Positions 1-9,720 are shown, counted from the stretch's first letter. The stretch: DNA of 64,000 bases from an uncultured Lachnospiraceae bacterium (GCA_910579325.1 CAJTTU010000005.1:1-64000), one strand, 5' to 3'. The notes: generated from the letters alone by a model not told the origin. Numbers and translations are program-made.

Positions 1-1
1 A

Positions 2-36
2 ATGCCCCGAAAGATCATTTGGACCTTTCGGGGCAT
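2..36 (-). terminator. Hairpin terminator after the P1B ATPase gene
   Basis: Perfect 12-base inverted repeat: ATGCCCCGAAAG (2-13) pairs with CTTTCGGGGCAT (25-36) around an 11-base loop. It lies 45 bases past the stop of the minus-strand ATPase gene, where a terminator is expected. The window edge hides any U-tract, so termination is inferred from the stem alone. Confidence 0.6.
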
Positions 37-81
37 CCGCGGCACATTTACATAACCATGCTTATTTTAATTCTTATCCGG

Positions 82-3000
82 CTATCTCATCTTCCCATAC
101 AGAATCCTGATGGAATTCAGAATGCAGAGCACGGACACGCCGGTATCGGCAAATACGGCCAGCCACATATTGGAGTAAATTCCCGTAATACCCAGAATCA
201 TGACCACCGCCTTGATTGCCAGCGCGAACACCACGTTCTGGTTGGAAATGAAGCTGGTCTGCTTCGCGATTTTGATGGCGTCCGGAATCGCGTCCATATT
301 GGAATTCATAAACACCACGTCCGCCGCCTCGATGGCCGCATCCGCGCCGCTGCCCATGGCCGCGCCCACGTCTGCTCCGGCCAGCACCGGCGCGTCGTTG
401 ATGCCGTCGCCCACGAACATGACGGAACCGTGGGCATCCCGGATTTTCCGCAGTTCGTTCAGCTTATCCTGGGGCATCAGCCTGGCGTGAACTTCCTGAA
501 TGCCGGTTTCTCTGGCCACCGCCTCGGCGCTGTCCTGGGCGTCGCCGGTCAGCATGGCCGTCGCCACGCCCAGGCCGGTAATCCTTTTGACCGCGCCGGG
601 GGCTTCTTCCTTGATGGTATCGGAGATCAGCACATGACCGGTATAATTTCCATTCACGGCCACCAGCACTTCGGAACCGAAGCCTGCTTTTTCATACCGC
701 TCCAGTTTTACATCAAAGGAATTCATCAGCTTCACATTGCCGCAGAGGACCGTGCCGCAGGCCAGCTCCGCCTTAATGCCTTTTCCGGCAATCTCCTCCA
801 CGGACCGAGGCTTTTCCAGCTCCAGATTTCTGCCCTTTGCGGCTTCCACAATACTGTTTCCGATAGGATGGGTGGAAATCTGTTCCACCGACGCGCACAT
901 GGCCAGCATCTGATCCTTATCCATTCCCAGAGCAGCCACATCCTGCACCACAAAATTTCCTTTTGTAATGGTCCCTGTCTTATCCATAACAACGGCGGAA
1001 ATCTTCGCCAGCGACTCCAGCGCCACACCGCCTTTAAATAAGATACCCCGCCTGGAGCCTGCGCCGATGCCGGAGAAAAATGCCAGCGGCACGCTGAGCA
1101 CCAGGGCGCAGGGGCAGCTCATTACCAGCAAAGTCAGCGCGGTGTACACCCAGTAATACCAGTCCTGTTTTAAAAGCAGGGGCGGAATAATGGCGATGGC
1201 CACCGCCCCGATTACCACGCAGGGAGTGTAAACCCTGGAGAAACGGGTGATAAATTTGTCGATCTGAGGCTTGCTGGCCGCCGCGTTTTCCACGGAATCC
1301 AGAATACGGGTTACCATGGATTCCTCCAGAACCTTCTCCACGCGAATTTTGATGGCTCCGGAGGTATTCACACAGCCGGACAGAACCTCATCGCCGTACC
1401 CTGCCTTCACAGGCACGGGCTCGCCGGTCACCGGGGAAGTATCGATCCGGCTCTCGCCGTCGATCACAACGCCGTCCAGAGGAATTCTGTCGCCGGGACG
1501 GACCAGCAGAATATCGCCCACATTGGCCTCCTCCGCCGGAATCACCTGTACTTCCTCGCCGATCAGCAGATTCACCACCTCCGGCCTTAAGTCCACGGCC
1601 TCCATAATCTGGGATCGGCTCCGCTCCGTAGCGATATGCTCAAACAGCTCGCCGATCCGGTAGAACAGCATAACGCCCACGGCTTCGGGATACTCGCCGA
1701 TTACAAACGCGCCCAGCGTCGCCACCGACATCAGGAAATTCTCATCGAAAATCTGGCCTTTTGTCAGGTTGCGCAGCGCCGTCAGCAGGATGCCGCCGCC
1801 CAGCACCAGATAAGCAGCCACGAAAGCAATGACCAGAGGCAGCGGGAAATGTTCCTCTCCGCCTCCGAACATCCCTGTTTCATGGCAGATTTCCACACCC
1901 ACAAACATAATCGCGCCCAGAATAACCGTGATGACGCCGATCTGTTCTTTCGTGATCCGTTTCTTCTTCGCCGCGGCTCTGATCTTCCGCGCCTCCACCG
2001 TGGAGGTTCCGTCCGGCGTCACAGTCTTTTTCACCGCAGCTTTTTCTCTGATCACCGTGCCTGGCTCCAGTTTATCGCAGATCTTCTGAATCTCAGGCAT
2101 CACCCTGTCGATATTTTTGGCGGTCAGCTTCATCTGTTTTGTGGCATAGGTGATAACGCAATTGGAGACCGCTTCCAGTTCATTGATCTTCTGCTCCATT
2201 TTCGCTGCGCAGTTGGCACAGTCCAGCGTCTCGATCACAAAGGTTCTCGTCTCATGCTCTCTGGAAACCTTGCCGCTTCTGGGAACCACCCGCACCTCGG
2301 ACTCGATGGACTCACAGATTTCCTGGAAGACCGGAAGCAGAGCGTCAGGGTCCGATGCCGAAACGCGAAGCTGCTTGGTCGTAAAGGTAATGCTGGCGTA
2401 CTGCACGGAAGGAATCTCTCTGATCTTCTTCTCCATCTTGGAGGCACAGTTGGCACAGCCCAGGTTTTCCAGGATATATACTTTTTTCACCAGATGCTCG
2501 TCGGGCATCCTGCAGGTACATTTATCCAGGCTCTCGCCGCACACGTCGCAGTACTCCGCATGAGGATGGCACAGTTCGCAGTCACAGTCCTCGGGATGTC
2601 CCGGTACATGGTGACTGTGGGCATTAGCGTGATGCTCATGATCTTCATGACTATGATCGTGACCGCACCCACAACTGTCTCCGTGGTCATGACTGTGTCC
2701 GTGCTCCTCATGACTATGTCCATGGTCATGTCCGCACCCGCAGCTGTCTCCATGTTCATGACTGTGTCCGTGCTCCTCATGGTTATGTCCATGGTCATGT
2801 CCGCACCCGCAGCTGTCTCCATGTTCATGACTGTGTCCATGCTCCTCATGGTTATGTCCATGGTCATGTTCTTCGTGGCTGTGGCCATGCTCTTCCGCCG
2901 CCCGTCCGTTTCCTCTCCGCTCCCGTTTCTTCACCACAATCTCCGGCTCCAGATCCGCAGCGATCTTCTGAATCTCCGGAAGCAGAGCATCAGGATCCGG

Positions 3001-3138
3001 CGCCGTCAGACGCAGCTGCTTTGTTGCAAAGGTAATCGTCGCTTCCTCCACACCGGGAAGCGACGCCACCTTCCGCTCAATCTTAGCGGCACAATTAGCG
3101 CAGCCCAGGTTCTCTAAAATATAAACATTTCTGCTCAT
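82..3138 (-). CDS. cadA: P1B-type heavy-metal (Zn/Cd) exporting ATPase with three HMA domains and a His-rich repeat
   Basis: This membrane ATPase pumps a soft divalent metal out of the cytoplasm. Three heavy-metal-associated domains lie at residues about 4-60, 218-285 and 298-355, each with a CANCA metal-binding motif. Between the first two is a His/Cys-rich stretch (about 83-195) containing three near-identical 22-residue units of the EHGHSHEHGDSCGCGHDHGH type. The transport core shows TGEP, the membrane CPC motif (675-677), the phosphorylation site D719 in DKTGT, an HP motif and GDGINDAP. The CPC context and overall order fit the zinc/cadmium/lead subgroup better than copper; substrate is inferred. 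At 1018 residues it is longer than the usual 700-800 because of the extra domains. The start has a good AGGAGG site. Its promoter carries an ArsR/SmtB-like operator, but no such repressor gene is in the window. Confidence 0.93.
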   Translation of the reverse strand: MSRNVYILENLGCANCAAKIERKVASLPGVEEATITFATKQLRLTAPDPDALLPEIQKIAADLEPEIVVKKRERRGNGRAAEEHGHSHEEHDHGHNHEEHGHSHEHGDSCGCGHDHGHNHEEHGHSHEHGDSCGCGHDHGHSHEEHGHSHDHGDSCGCGHDHSHEDHEHHANAHSHHVPGHPEDCDCELCHPHAEYCDVCGESLDKCTCRMPDEHLVKKVYILENLGCANCASKMEKKIREIPSVQYASITFTTKQLRVSASDPDALLPVFQEICESIESEVRVVPRSGKVSREHETRTFVIETLDCANCAAKMEQKINELEAVSNCVITYATKQMKLTAKNIDRVMPEIQKICDKLEPGTVIREKAAVKKTVTPDGTSTVEARKIRAAAKKKRITKEQIGVITVILGAIMFVGVEICHETGMFGGGEEHFPLPLVIAFVAAYLVLGGGILLTALRNLTKGQIFDENFLMSVATLGAFVIGEYPEAVGVMLFYRIGELFEHIATERSRSQIMEAVDLRPEVVNLLIGEEVQVIPAEEANVGDILLVRPGDRIPLDGVVIDGESRIDTSPVTGEPVPVKAGYGDEVLSGCVNTSGAIKIRVEKVLEESMVTRILDSVENAAASKPQIDKFITRFSRVYTPCVVIGAVAIAIIPPLLLKQDWYYWVYTALTLLVMSCPCALVLSVPLAFFSGIGAGSRRGILFKGGVALESLAKISAVVMDKTGTITKGNFVVQDVAALGMDKDQMLAMCASVEQISTHPIGNSIVEAAKGRNLELEKPRSVEEIAGKGIKAELACGTVLCGNVKLMNSFDVKLERYEKAGFGSEVLVAVNGNYTGHVLISDTIKEEAPGAVKRITGLGVATAMLTGDAQDSAEAVARETGIQEVHARLMPQDKLNELRKIRDAHGSVMFVGDGINDAPVLAGADVGAAMGSGADAAIEAADVVFMNSNMDAIPDAIKIAKQTSFISNQNVVFALAIKAVVMILGITGIYSNMWLAVFADTGVSVLCILNSIRILYGKMR

Positions 3139-3176
3139 CAGGGAAACCTCCTTACAAACGCAAACTATACATTCTC

Positions 3177-3196
3177 ATATGAACATTTATTCATAT
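3177..3196. promoter_or_regulatory. ArsR/SmtB-type operator candidate
   Basis: Inverted repeat ATATGAA-CATTTA-TTCATAT, with 7-base arms and a 6-base centre. This is the shape of operators bound by ArsR/SmtB/CzrA metal sensors. It lies between the -10 element of the ATPase promoter and the start codon, a position where a bound repressor would block transcription. Metal induction is inferred. Confidence 0.65.
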
Positions 3197-3200
3197 ATAG

Positions 3201-3229
3201 ATAATACCTTATATCTGCAGAAAAGTCAA
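3201..3229 (-). promoter_or_regulatory. Sigma-A promoter of the P1B ATPase gene
   Basis: Read on the minus strand, a -35 TTGACT (3224-3229) is followed by a 17-base spacer and a -10 TATTAT (3201-3206). It is about 60 bases upstream of the ATG at 3138, with the palindromic operator candidate immediately downstream. Confidence 0.75.
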
Positions 3230-3350
3230 CAGATATTCCGAACCGTTATATCCTTTTCTATTCTCAAGCCAAAGAAAAATCCGCCAAAATATGACGTTAC
3301 CATATCCTGCCGGATTCATTACACGAATCAGTTCTGTCTCTGTTACACTC

Positions 3351-4430
3351 TTATTCCACCGGTATCTCCCACTTCTGTCCTTCTTCCTGATATCGTTCCG
3401 CCTGCTCTTCGCACTGCCGGATCAGTTCTCTGTGCTCCTGCGACAACGGTGCCGCTGCCCGCAATGCCTCCGCCAGCTTCCCATAGCATTCGCTCAGTCC
3501 AAACAGCGGCACCGAGCCGCTTCGACGGATATCGATAATGGCTTCCGTCCTGTATGCGGCCGTCTCAAACCACTGAATCGCCTCTTGATAATCTTCTCTG
3601 TCCAGAAAATGTCTTCCCACCTCGCAGCAAAGCTCCGCGCACAGAGAATCTGGCATCAGTTTAAAAGCCATCGAGAAAAAACGATCGGTCTGTCCGGCCG
3701 TCCGGTAAGCATGGCAGAGCACACAGACCGCCTCCTTTATCATGTCGCCCCCGGCGTCCGGCCGCGCCAGCGTAGCTTCAAATACCGGAACCGCTCCGGC
3801 AAAGTCCTCATCCTCCCCGCTGATAAACAGCTCTTTCGCATACATGGAATGCAGTTTTTCCGACAGCCTGCCCTCCCGCGCGAAAGCCAGACCGAACAGC
3901 CTGAAATCCCTGACGCTGTGCAGATTCTGGGGAAGATGCAGAATCTCGATCTCGCTGTCAAAAACAATCGGTTCCAGGCACACCGTCTCGTGCACGGCGT
4001 CGATCCACCGGAAAGTTCGAAGCCGACGGTACAGCTTCGGTCGATATTCTTTCATATAATTAGAAGCCGTATTGTATTCCGGCGGCGTGACGTAGTACAT
4101 CTGGACTATTTCCACTTCCGGCATCAGCACCTGCTTTAACTGCTGAAACCGGAGGTGATTTTCCTCGTCCAGCACCTCGTCAGCGTCTGCAGAGTAAATA
4201 TATTCCATTGTTGCTTTGGAAAAGGCAAAATTTCTGGCCGCCGCAAAATCATCCGTCCAGGCAAAATCATAAATTTGATCGGTAAACTCCGCCGCAATCT
4301 CCTTCGTATCATCATCCGAACCCGTATCCACAATAATAATCTCATCCATCAAATCCGCAACCGACGACAGACACCGTCTTAAAACGGCAGACTCATTTTT
4401 CACAATCATGCAAAGACTGAATGTAACCAT
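3351..4430 (-). CDS. Family 2 glycosyltransferase with a helical (TPR-like) tail
   Basis: Predicted cytoplasmic GT-A sugar transferase of 359 residues. The N-terminus shows SLCMIVKNE and IIVDTGSDDDT, and the donor-binding SADADE lies further on, all typical of GT2. The C-terminal half is helical with Tyr/Ala-rich repeats resembling TPRs, as in GT2 enzymes of the 'TPR-glycosyltransferase' group. The reading frame is open for 37 codons upstream, but the ATG at 4430 is chosen because it starts the GT fold, has AAGGAG at proper spacing, and avoids a 79-base overlap with the upstream gene. It is the last gene of the leftward glycan island. Acceptor and sugar cannot be read from the sequence. Confidence 0.85.
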   Translation of the reverse strand: MVTFSLCMIVKNESAVLRRCLSSVADLMDEIIIVDTGSDDDTKEIAAEFTDQIYDFAWTDDFAAARNFAFSKATMEYIYSADADEVLDEENHLRFQQLKQVLMPEVEIVQMYYVTPPEYNTASNYMKEYRPKLYRRLRTFRWIDAVHETVCLEPIVFDSEIEILHLPQNLHSVRDFRLFGLAFAREGRLSEKLHSMYAKELFISGEDEDFAGAVPVFEATLARPDAGGDMIKEAVCVLCHAYRTAGQTDRFFSMAFKLMPDSLCAELCCEVGRHFLDREDYQEAIQWFETAAYRTEAIIDIRRSGSVPLFGLSECYGKLAEALRAAAPLSQEHRELIRQCEEQAERYQEEGQKWEIPVE

Positions 4431-4462
4431 CCCAAAAATTCTCCTTTTCGAATATAGTTCCG

Positions 4463-6667
4463 CTATAGTTCCGCAACTCCCCGTTTCATCCTTTTCACCC
4501 ATCCGGACAGCCGTTCTCTGTTCCGATACCACAAAAGCCACACCGCTGCTGCGATCGTAATCCCGTAACCGACATAAAAAACCCCCTCTCCCACAAACTT
4601 CACGGTAATCACCTGTTCCTCCCCGGTAGCCGGCAGCCTGATGCGGATCCGGTTATTGCTGCCGGTTTCGACGGTCAGCCTGCCGCCGTTCTGATCAAAA
4701 GCTTTGTATCCCGGAAAACAAAACATAGGCGCTTCTATGTACTGTCCTTCCTCTCTGCATGTCAGGCAGACCGTCGCCCCGGAGGTTTCCAGCGCATACT
4801 CCCGGAGCTGAACCTTTTCTTCATCAGAGAGATAAATCCTCCGTTTATAATCCTCATGGTCCGACCCTGCCAGCATATATTCACGGACATTTAAAACAAG
4901 CTGCCTGTCAGGCGGAACAAGTAAGCCTTTATATGCCGTCTGATTCGTAATGTCTCCCGCCGCCAGCACTGCGGACAGCGCCAGGACGCCGCCGATCAAC
5001 AGACGGTACCCCGACAGCGTTTCATTTTCATATAGCCAGCCCACCCCTGCCAGAAGCAGGCATAGACTGGAAAACGCCAGAAATCTCCATGGAAACTGCA
5101 TCGTCTCCGCAATCCGGTCGATGACCGCCAACTGCCTTAACAGCCTCCAGGGAACAAGGTCCGTAACCGTAATCGTAAAAATCAGTCCGCACACCAGCAA
5201 TACGGACAAAAATTTCTGTTTTTTATCCTTTTTCCTCTTTGTCAGCACGCCGGCCACTCCCACCGCCAGACAAAGCTGTCCTGCCAGCCCCGGACTGTTA
5301 CTCCTCCATGTATAATTCCCTGGAAACCTCGATACATAACTCTGAAATACCTCCGCCAGATTCACAACATGCATATACCAGTCCGTATGCAGACTTGAGA
5401 GGTTCAAATCAAGCCCCATATAGACAACGAAAGGAATCAGATACCAGGCATGAAAAGCCAGCAGACAGAAAATGATTTTCAGCAGTTCGATCCATCTCTT
5501 TTCCTTCAGAAAAACATCCGCATAAAAAATGCCCGCTAGCACCGAAAAAATCAAAATCATCAGACAGCTTAAAATATGACTCTGAATCAGGCCGCCATAA
5601 CCCACGGCCAGATACCACCACTTTTTTCGATCGCCGGCCAGCAGTTCATACAGCCCCAGGGCAATCAGCGGCAGAAACATCATAGCCAGCAATTCCCCCA
5701 GAGCAGCCCGCACGAAAAGATTCGTAATCCGGTAGGGCGCCAGCAGATAAAGCAGCGAAAACAAGAGAGGCGCCCATTTATGCCGGCTCCCGAACAGCCG
5801 CTTCGACGAACCGTACGCGATCCCGGCCGTGCCAAGATTAACGGCAAACAGCAGAGATTTATAGCAGGTCATCGAAGACACGCCCAATATCCGCAGAAAA
5901 ACTGCCGGATAAAGAAACAGGCTCGGATAAAGAACATTCAGATAACCATACCCATTGAAAGCGTACGGAAAGAAACAAACCGGAAACTGTCCGTTTTTAA
6001 CCGCATCCCGCATCCCTTCTATTCTGTACACATGATAATCCAGATCGTCCCCTCTGTACAGGCCGGTCCGAAACATGGGCCCGCTGATCAGAACGCATAC
6101 CCCGACCAGCAGAAGCGCCGCGAAAACCGTCTTCGGCAGAATCCGGTTTCGGTTGAGAAAAAGCAGCGCATACAGCCCGGCCAGCCCCAGTGCGGCCAAT
6201 ATGGCCAGATAAGTATAATCATTATTTACAGGCTTCTCACCGGAGATTTCAATTTTCCATACTGTCAGAGAAACGCCGGACTCTTTGTTTATATATAAAC
6301 GAAAATCAACACTGTCCCTGCTTAAGCTTACCGGAATCTCCACCGAAGACACACCGTCGCCGGAAGAAAGCTCCTCCGTCATCAACGGACAGTCAGAAGT
6401 TTCCACAATCAGTTCGGCTCCCGGAGCCGAAGCATGATAGTTCAGAGCCACTTTGTAGTCGCCTCGGTCCAGAGAATAATAAAGGGTTTCCAGAACCCTC
6501 CCTTCCGTTTCCCCGCCCGCCGTCAAAACACCGTTTTCTATACTGCTTCCGGCGAAAGCGTTCCATCGCTCCGAATCGCAGAGAAGCTTATGATTAGTCA
6601 GATTATGAGACGCAATACAGCCAATAAACAATAAGCTGAAGAAAAGGAATACTATCTTCGATTTCAT
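4463..6667 (-). CDS. Polytopic membrane protein, YfhO/PTPS-related (GT-C-like), paralogue 1 of 3
   Basis: 734 residues: an N-terminal membrane anchor, an extracytoplasmic beta-type domain (about 25-145), then about a dozen hydrophobic segments and a C-terminal soluble domain ahead of a last helix. It resembles the PTPS-related/YfhO group of large membrane proteins, thought to be GT-C glycosyltransferases that use lipid-linked sugars. The first outer loop carries GDDLDYH (about 207-213), placed like the catalytic Asp loop of GT-C enzymes. The ATG at 6667 is preferred over the TTG two codons upstream, since it aligns with the paralogues and has GGAAGG upstream. It belongs to the surface-glycan island. 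The gene ends with a copy of the 12-base AGTTGCGGAACT motif. The function is inferred. Confidence 0.75.
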   Translation of the reverse strand: MKSKIVFLFFSLLFIGCIASHNLTNHKLLCDSERWNAFAGSSIENGVLTAGGETEGRVLETLYYSLDRGDYKVALNYHASAPGAELIVETSDCPLMTEELSSGDGVSSVEIPVSLSRDSVDFRLYINKESGVSLTVWKIEISGEKPVNNDYTYLAILAALGLAGLYALLFLNRNRILPKTVFAALLLVGVCVLISGPMFRTGLYRGDDLDYHVYRIEGMRDAVKNGQFPVCFFPYAFNGYGYLNVLYPSLFLYPAVFLRILGVSSMTCYKSLLFAVNLGTAGIAYGSSKRLFGSRHKWAPLLFSLLYLLAPYRITNLFVRAALGELLAMMFLPLIALGLYELLAGDRKKWWYLAVGYGGLIQSHILSCLMILIFSVLAGIFYADVFLKEKRWIELLKIIFCLLAFHAWYLIPFVVYMGLDLNLSSLHTDWYMHVVNLAEVFQSYVSRFPGNYTWRSNSPGLAGQLCLAVGVAGVLTKRKKDKKQKFLSVLLVCGLIFTITVTDLVPWRLLRQLAVIDRIAETMQFPWRFLAFSSLCLLLAGVGWLYENETLSGYRLLIGGVLALSAVLAAGDITNQTAYKGLLVPPDRQLVLNVREYMLAGSDHEDYKRRIYLSDEEKVQLREYALETSGATVCLTCREEGQYIEAPMFCFPGYKAFDQNGGRLTVETGSNNRIRIRLPATGEEQVITVKFVGEGVFYVGYGITIAAAVWLLWYRNRERLSGWVKRMKRGVAEL
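4467..4478. repeat. Dispersed 12-base motif, copy 1
   Basis: AGTTCCGCAACT on the plus strand (AGTTGCGGAACT on the minus strand). It overlaps the last codons of the membrane protein gene and lies about 37 bases upstream of the GT2 start. The same 12 bases recur at 41778, 42517 and 42715, with a one-change copy at 19180. Confidence 0.7.
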
Positions 6668-6750
6668 ATGCAAAATCCTTCCCAGGCAGGCGCAAACCCG
6701 CCCTTTGCCGCATATCCTGATATAAACGTATTTTCCGGGAGCAAAAAGCT

Positions 6751-7509
6751 ATGACAAAAATCATAATCGACGCCGGACACGGAGGCAGCGACCCTGGTAC
6801 TGTGTATAATGGCCGCCAGGAAAAAAATGACAACCTGAGGCTGGCGCTGGCAGTGGGGAAAATTCTGTCCAGCCATGGAATCGACGTCTCCTACACGAGA
6901 ACCACTGATGTCTATCACTCTCCTTACGAAAAGGCCATGATCGGAAACAACGCAGGCGCCGACCTGTTTATTTCCATCCATCGAAACGCCGCCAGAACGC
7001 CCAACACCGGAACTGGAATCGAATCTCTGATTTATGCCGACGGAGGGACCGCCGCCCGGCTGGCCAGAAATATCAATCAGCAGCTGGAAACCACAGGCTA
7101 CAGAAACCGGGGCATAATCGAACGGCCTGAGCTGACCGTCCTGAAACGGACCGTTATGCCGGCCGTCATTGTTGAGGCCGGCTTCCTGAATAACGAGTCC
7201 GACAATCAGCTTTTCGACGCGAAATTAAATCAGATCGCCCAGGCCATCGCCGACGGCATTCTTGTCACTCTTGGTGCCGAGCCCTCAAAACCCCAGAAAC
7301 TGTACCGGGTTCAGGTCGGCGCTTACAAAAACGGAGATTATGCCAACCGGCTGGCAGACCGGCTGAGAAGCGACGGTTTCCAGGCTTTCGTAGCTTACCG
7401 CGACGGCTACTACCGGGTCCAGGCAGGCGCATTCACCAATCTGGACAATGCGGTCAGCATGGAACAACAGCTTCGCCGGGCCGGCTACGATACGTTCATC
7501 ACCAGCTGA
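6751..7509 (+). CDS. N-acetylmuramoyl-L-alanine amidase (Amidase_3) with C-terminal SPOR domain
   Basis: Zinc hydrolase cutting the amide bond between muramic acid and the peptide of peptidoglycan. The catalytic domain fills residues 1-175: zinc ligands H10 (in DAGHGG), E24 and H77 (in SIHRN), and the catalytic E142 (in VEAGF). Residues 184-252 form a SPOR domain with two YRVQVGAY/YRVQAGAF half-repeats, which binds denuded glycan at division or spore septa. There is no signal peptide or membrane segment, so it may act after lysis or mother-cell release, or leave by another route. It is the only plus-strand gene inside a leftward glycan island, between two membrane-protein paralogues. Ribosome site GGGAG. 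Confidence 0.92.
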   Translation: MTKIIIDAGHGGSDPGTVYNGRQEKNDNLRLALAVGKILSSHGIDVSYTRTTDVYHSPYEKAMIGNNAGADLFISIHRNAARTPNTGTGIESLIYADGGTAARLARNINQQLETTGYRNRGIIERPELTVLKRTVMPAVIVEAGFLNNESDNQLFDAKLNQIAQAIADGILVTLGAEPSKPQKLYRVQVGAYKNGDYANRLADRLRSDGFQAFVAYRDGYYRVQAGAFTNLDNAVSMEQQLRRAGYDTFITS

Positions 7510-7524
7510 TAACGGCAGCTGCCG

Positions 7525-9720
7525 TCATATTTCCCGTCGGCTGCGGCGTGACATCCACCGTCGCAGCCTTTCTCTGCCGGCAAACCACGCGGCCCATAAT
7601 ACTGCGGCCAGCGTGATTCCGTAACCTGCCTGAAAAACGTCTTCTCCCGTAAACCGCACCGTGATCTTCTGCGGCCGGGACCGGGGAGAGAGCGGCACAC
7701 GAACCCGGTTATTGCTGCCGGTTTCAACAGGCAGCCTGGAACCGTCCTCGTCAAAAGCTTTATACCCCGGATAGTTGAACATGGGAACCTCGATATACTG
7801 CCCCTCTTCTTCACAGACAAGCCAGATCCTGGCCCGATACGGCTCCAGCGTATAATCCCGAACTTCCACCTTTTCTTCATCCGAAATGTAGAGCATGTCC
7901 ACATAGTCAGAATTATCCGAACCTGCCAGAACATATTCCCGCACCATTTTGGCCAGGGGTCTGTCAAAGGAAACAAAAGTCCCTTCGCTTCCCATATGAT
8001 TGACCACATCCCAGGCTGACCAGATCAGTGCCAGAACCATAGCGCCGCCAATCAGCAGACGATATCCTTTTATAGTCTCGTTCTCATACAGCCATCCCAC
8101 GCCCGCCAGAAGCAGACAGAGGCTGGCGATGGTCAGAAACCTCCATGGAAACTGCATTGTCTCCGCAATCCAGTCAACAACGGATACCCGTCTTAACAAC
8201 TCCCACGGAACCGCGCTGGTAATCAACAAAGTAAACAGAATACCTGCAGCCAGAAGGACAGACAGAAATCTCTGCCTTTTATCCTGTTCTCTTTTTGTCA
8301 GCGCTCCCAGCAGGCCCAGGAACAAACAAAACAGGCCCGACAGTCCCAGACTGTTGCTCCTCCACGTATAGCCTCCTGACAGTCTGGACACATAGCTCTG
8401 GAATGCTTCGGCCAGATACATCGTATGCCGGTACCAGTCCATATGCAGCTCTGAGAAATTCAGATCCAGCCGTATATAAACCAGAAACGGAATCAGAAAC
8501 CAGGCGTTAAAAGCCAGCAGGCAGCCCACTATTTTCAGCAGCTCAATCCATCTCTTCTCTTTAAAGAAGACGTCCGCATAGAAAATGCCCGTCACAACCG
8601 AGAAAATCAGAATAATCAGACAGCTCAGCACATGACTCTGGATCAGACCGCTGTAGCCCACTGCCAGATACCACCATTTTTTCCGGTTTCCCACAAACAG
8701 CTCGTACAAACCCAGAGCGATCAGCGGCAGAAACATCATCGCCAGCAATTCCCCCAAAGCGGCCCGGACCCACAGATTATTAAGCCTGTACGGCGACATC
8801 AGCCAAAGCAGCGCAAATAAAAGGGGCGCCCGGCTCCCCTGCCGGTCAAACAGTCTTTTCGCCGACCGGTACGCAATCCAGGCAGTTCCCAGATTCACTG
8901 CGAAAATCAGCAATTTATAACAGGTCATCGAGGACACGCCCAGTATCCGCGGAAAAACAGCCGGATAGAGAAATAAAGAGGGGTAGAGCGCATTGAGATA
9001 CCCATATCCGTTAAAAGTATACGGATAAATGTAAACAGGAAACTGTCCGTTTTTTATGGCATCTCTCATTCCTCTGATTTTGTATACATGATAATCCAGA
9101 TCGTCTCCGTGATAGATACCGGTCCGGAACATAGGCGCACTGATCAGGACGGAGGCGGCGATCAGCAGCAAAACTGCAAAAACAGTGTCCGGCGCGATCC
9201 TGTCCCGCCTGACAAACAGCAGATAATACAGTCCTGCCAGTACGGACGCCATAAGAACCGCCAGACAGGTAAAATCATTGTTGACCGGTTTCTCACTGGC
9301 AATTTCTATTTCCCGTATCATCAGCGTACCTTCCGGCGCTTTCTCGATATGAAGGCGAAAATCGCCGTAATCACGATCCAGCCCGACCGGAACTTCCAGA
9401 GAGGTCACGGCCTCGCTGACTGGCAAATCCGCAGTCAGATAATACCGGTTGGCAGCCTCCACAATCAGCTTCGTTCCCGGCGCCGTACAGGTATATGTTA
9501 CTGTCACCGCGTAATTTCCCTCATCTAAGGAATAATATTCGGTTTTCAGCACGCTGCCCTCATTTCCCTGCTCCGCTACCATAACGCCGTTGACAATGCT
9601 TCCTGACAAAACCCTCCATCGCGCTTCATCACAGGGAATCCCGTGATTGGTCACATTGTGAGACGCAATGCAAAAAACGAGCAGTACACTGAAAAATATG
9701 AACAAAAGCCTGTTTTTCAT
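7525..9720 (-). CDS. Polytopic membrane protein, YfhO/PTPS-related (GT-C-like), paralogue 2 of 3
   Basis: 731 residues, close in sequence to paralogue 1 along its whole length: N-terminal anchor, extracytoplasmic domain, multiple transmembrane helices, and a C-terminal domain with the shared RxPxxxGSNNRxR segment. It keeps the GDDLDYHVYKI outer-loop motif. A GTG at 9744 would overlap the preceding stop by four bases (GTGA), but the ATG at 9720 aligns with the paralogues and has GAGGA upstream, so it is preferred. It is cotranscribed with the next paralogue upstream. It ends 15 bases from the convergent amidase gene with no clear terminator between. A lipid-linked sugar transferase or related glycan role is inferred. 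Confidence 0.75.
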   Translation of the reverse strand: MKNRLLFIFFSVLLVFCIASHNVTNHGIPCDEARWRVLSGSIVNGVMVAEQGNEGSVLKTEYYSLDEGNYAVTVTYTCTAPGTKLIVEAANRYYLTADLPVSEAVTSLEVPVGLDRDYGDFRLHIEKAPEGTLMIREIEIASEKPVNNDFTCLAVLMASVLAGLYYLLFVRRDRIAPDTVFAVLLLIAASVLISAPMFRTGIYHGDDLDYHVYKIRGMRDAIKNGQFPVYIYPYTFNGYGYLNALYPSLFLYPAVFPRILGVSSMTCYKLLIFAVNLGTAWIAYRSAKRLFDRQGSRAPLLFALLWLMSPYRLNNLWVRAALGELLAMMFLPLIALGLYELFVGNRKKWWYLAVGYSGLIQSHVLSCLIILIFSVVTGIFYADVFFKEKRWIELLKIVGCLLAFNAWFLIPFLVYIRLDLNFSELHMDWYRHTMYLAEAFQSYVSRLSGGYTWRSNSLGLSGLFCLFLGLLGALTKREQDKRQRFLSVLLAAGILFTLLITSAVPWELLRRVSVVDWIAETMQFPWRFLTIASLCLLLAGVGWLYENETIKGYRLLIGGAMVLALIWSAWDVVNHMGSEGTFVSFDRPLAKMVREYVLAGSDNSDYVDMLYISDEEKVEVRDYTLEPYRARIWLVCEEEGQYIEVPMFNYPGYKAFDEDGSRLPVETGSNNRVRVPLSPRSRPQKITVRFTGEDVFQAGYGITLAAVLWAAWFAGRERLRRWMSRRSRREI

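Noticed and set aside
19..1041. Long plus-strand frame opposite the P-type ATPase
   Set aside because: It is the antisense shadow of a strongly supported gene, and its composition (His/Gly/Arg-rich) is typical of such shadows.
2640..2890. Regular repeats that could be taken for a CRISPR array
   Set aside because: They are in frame within the ATPase gene, encode His/Cys-rich units, and have no unique spacers.
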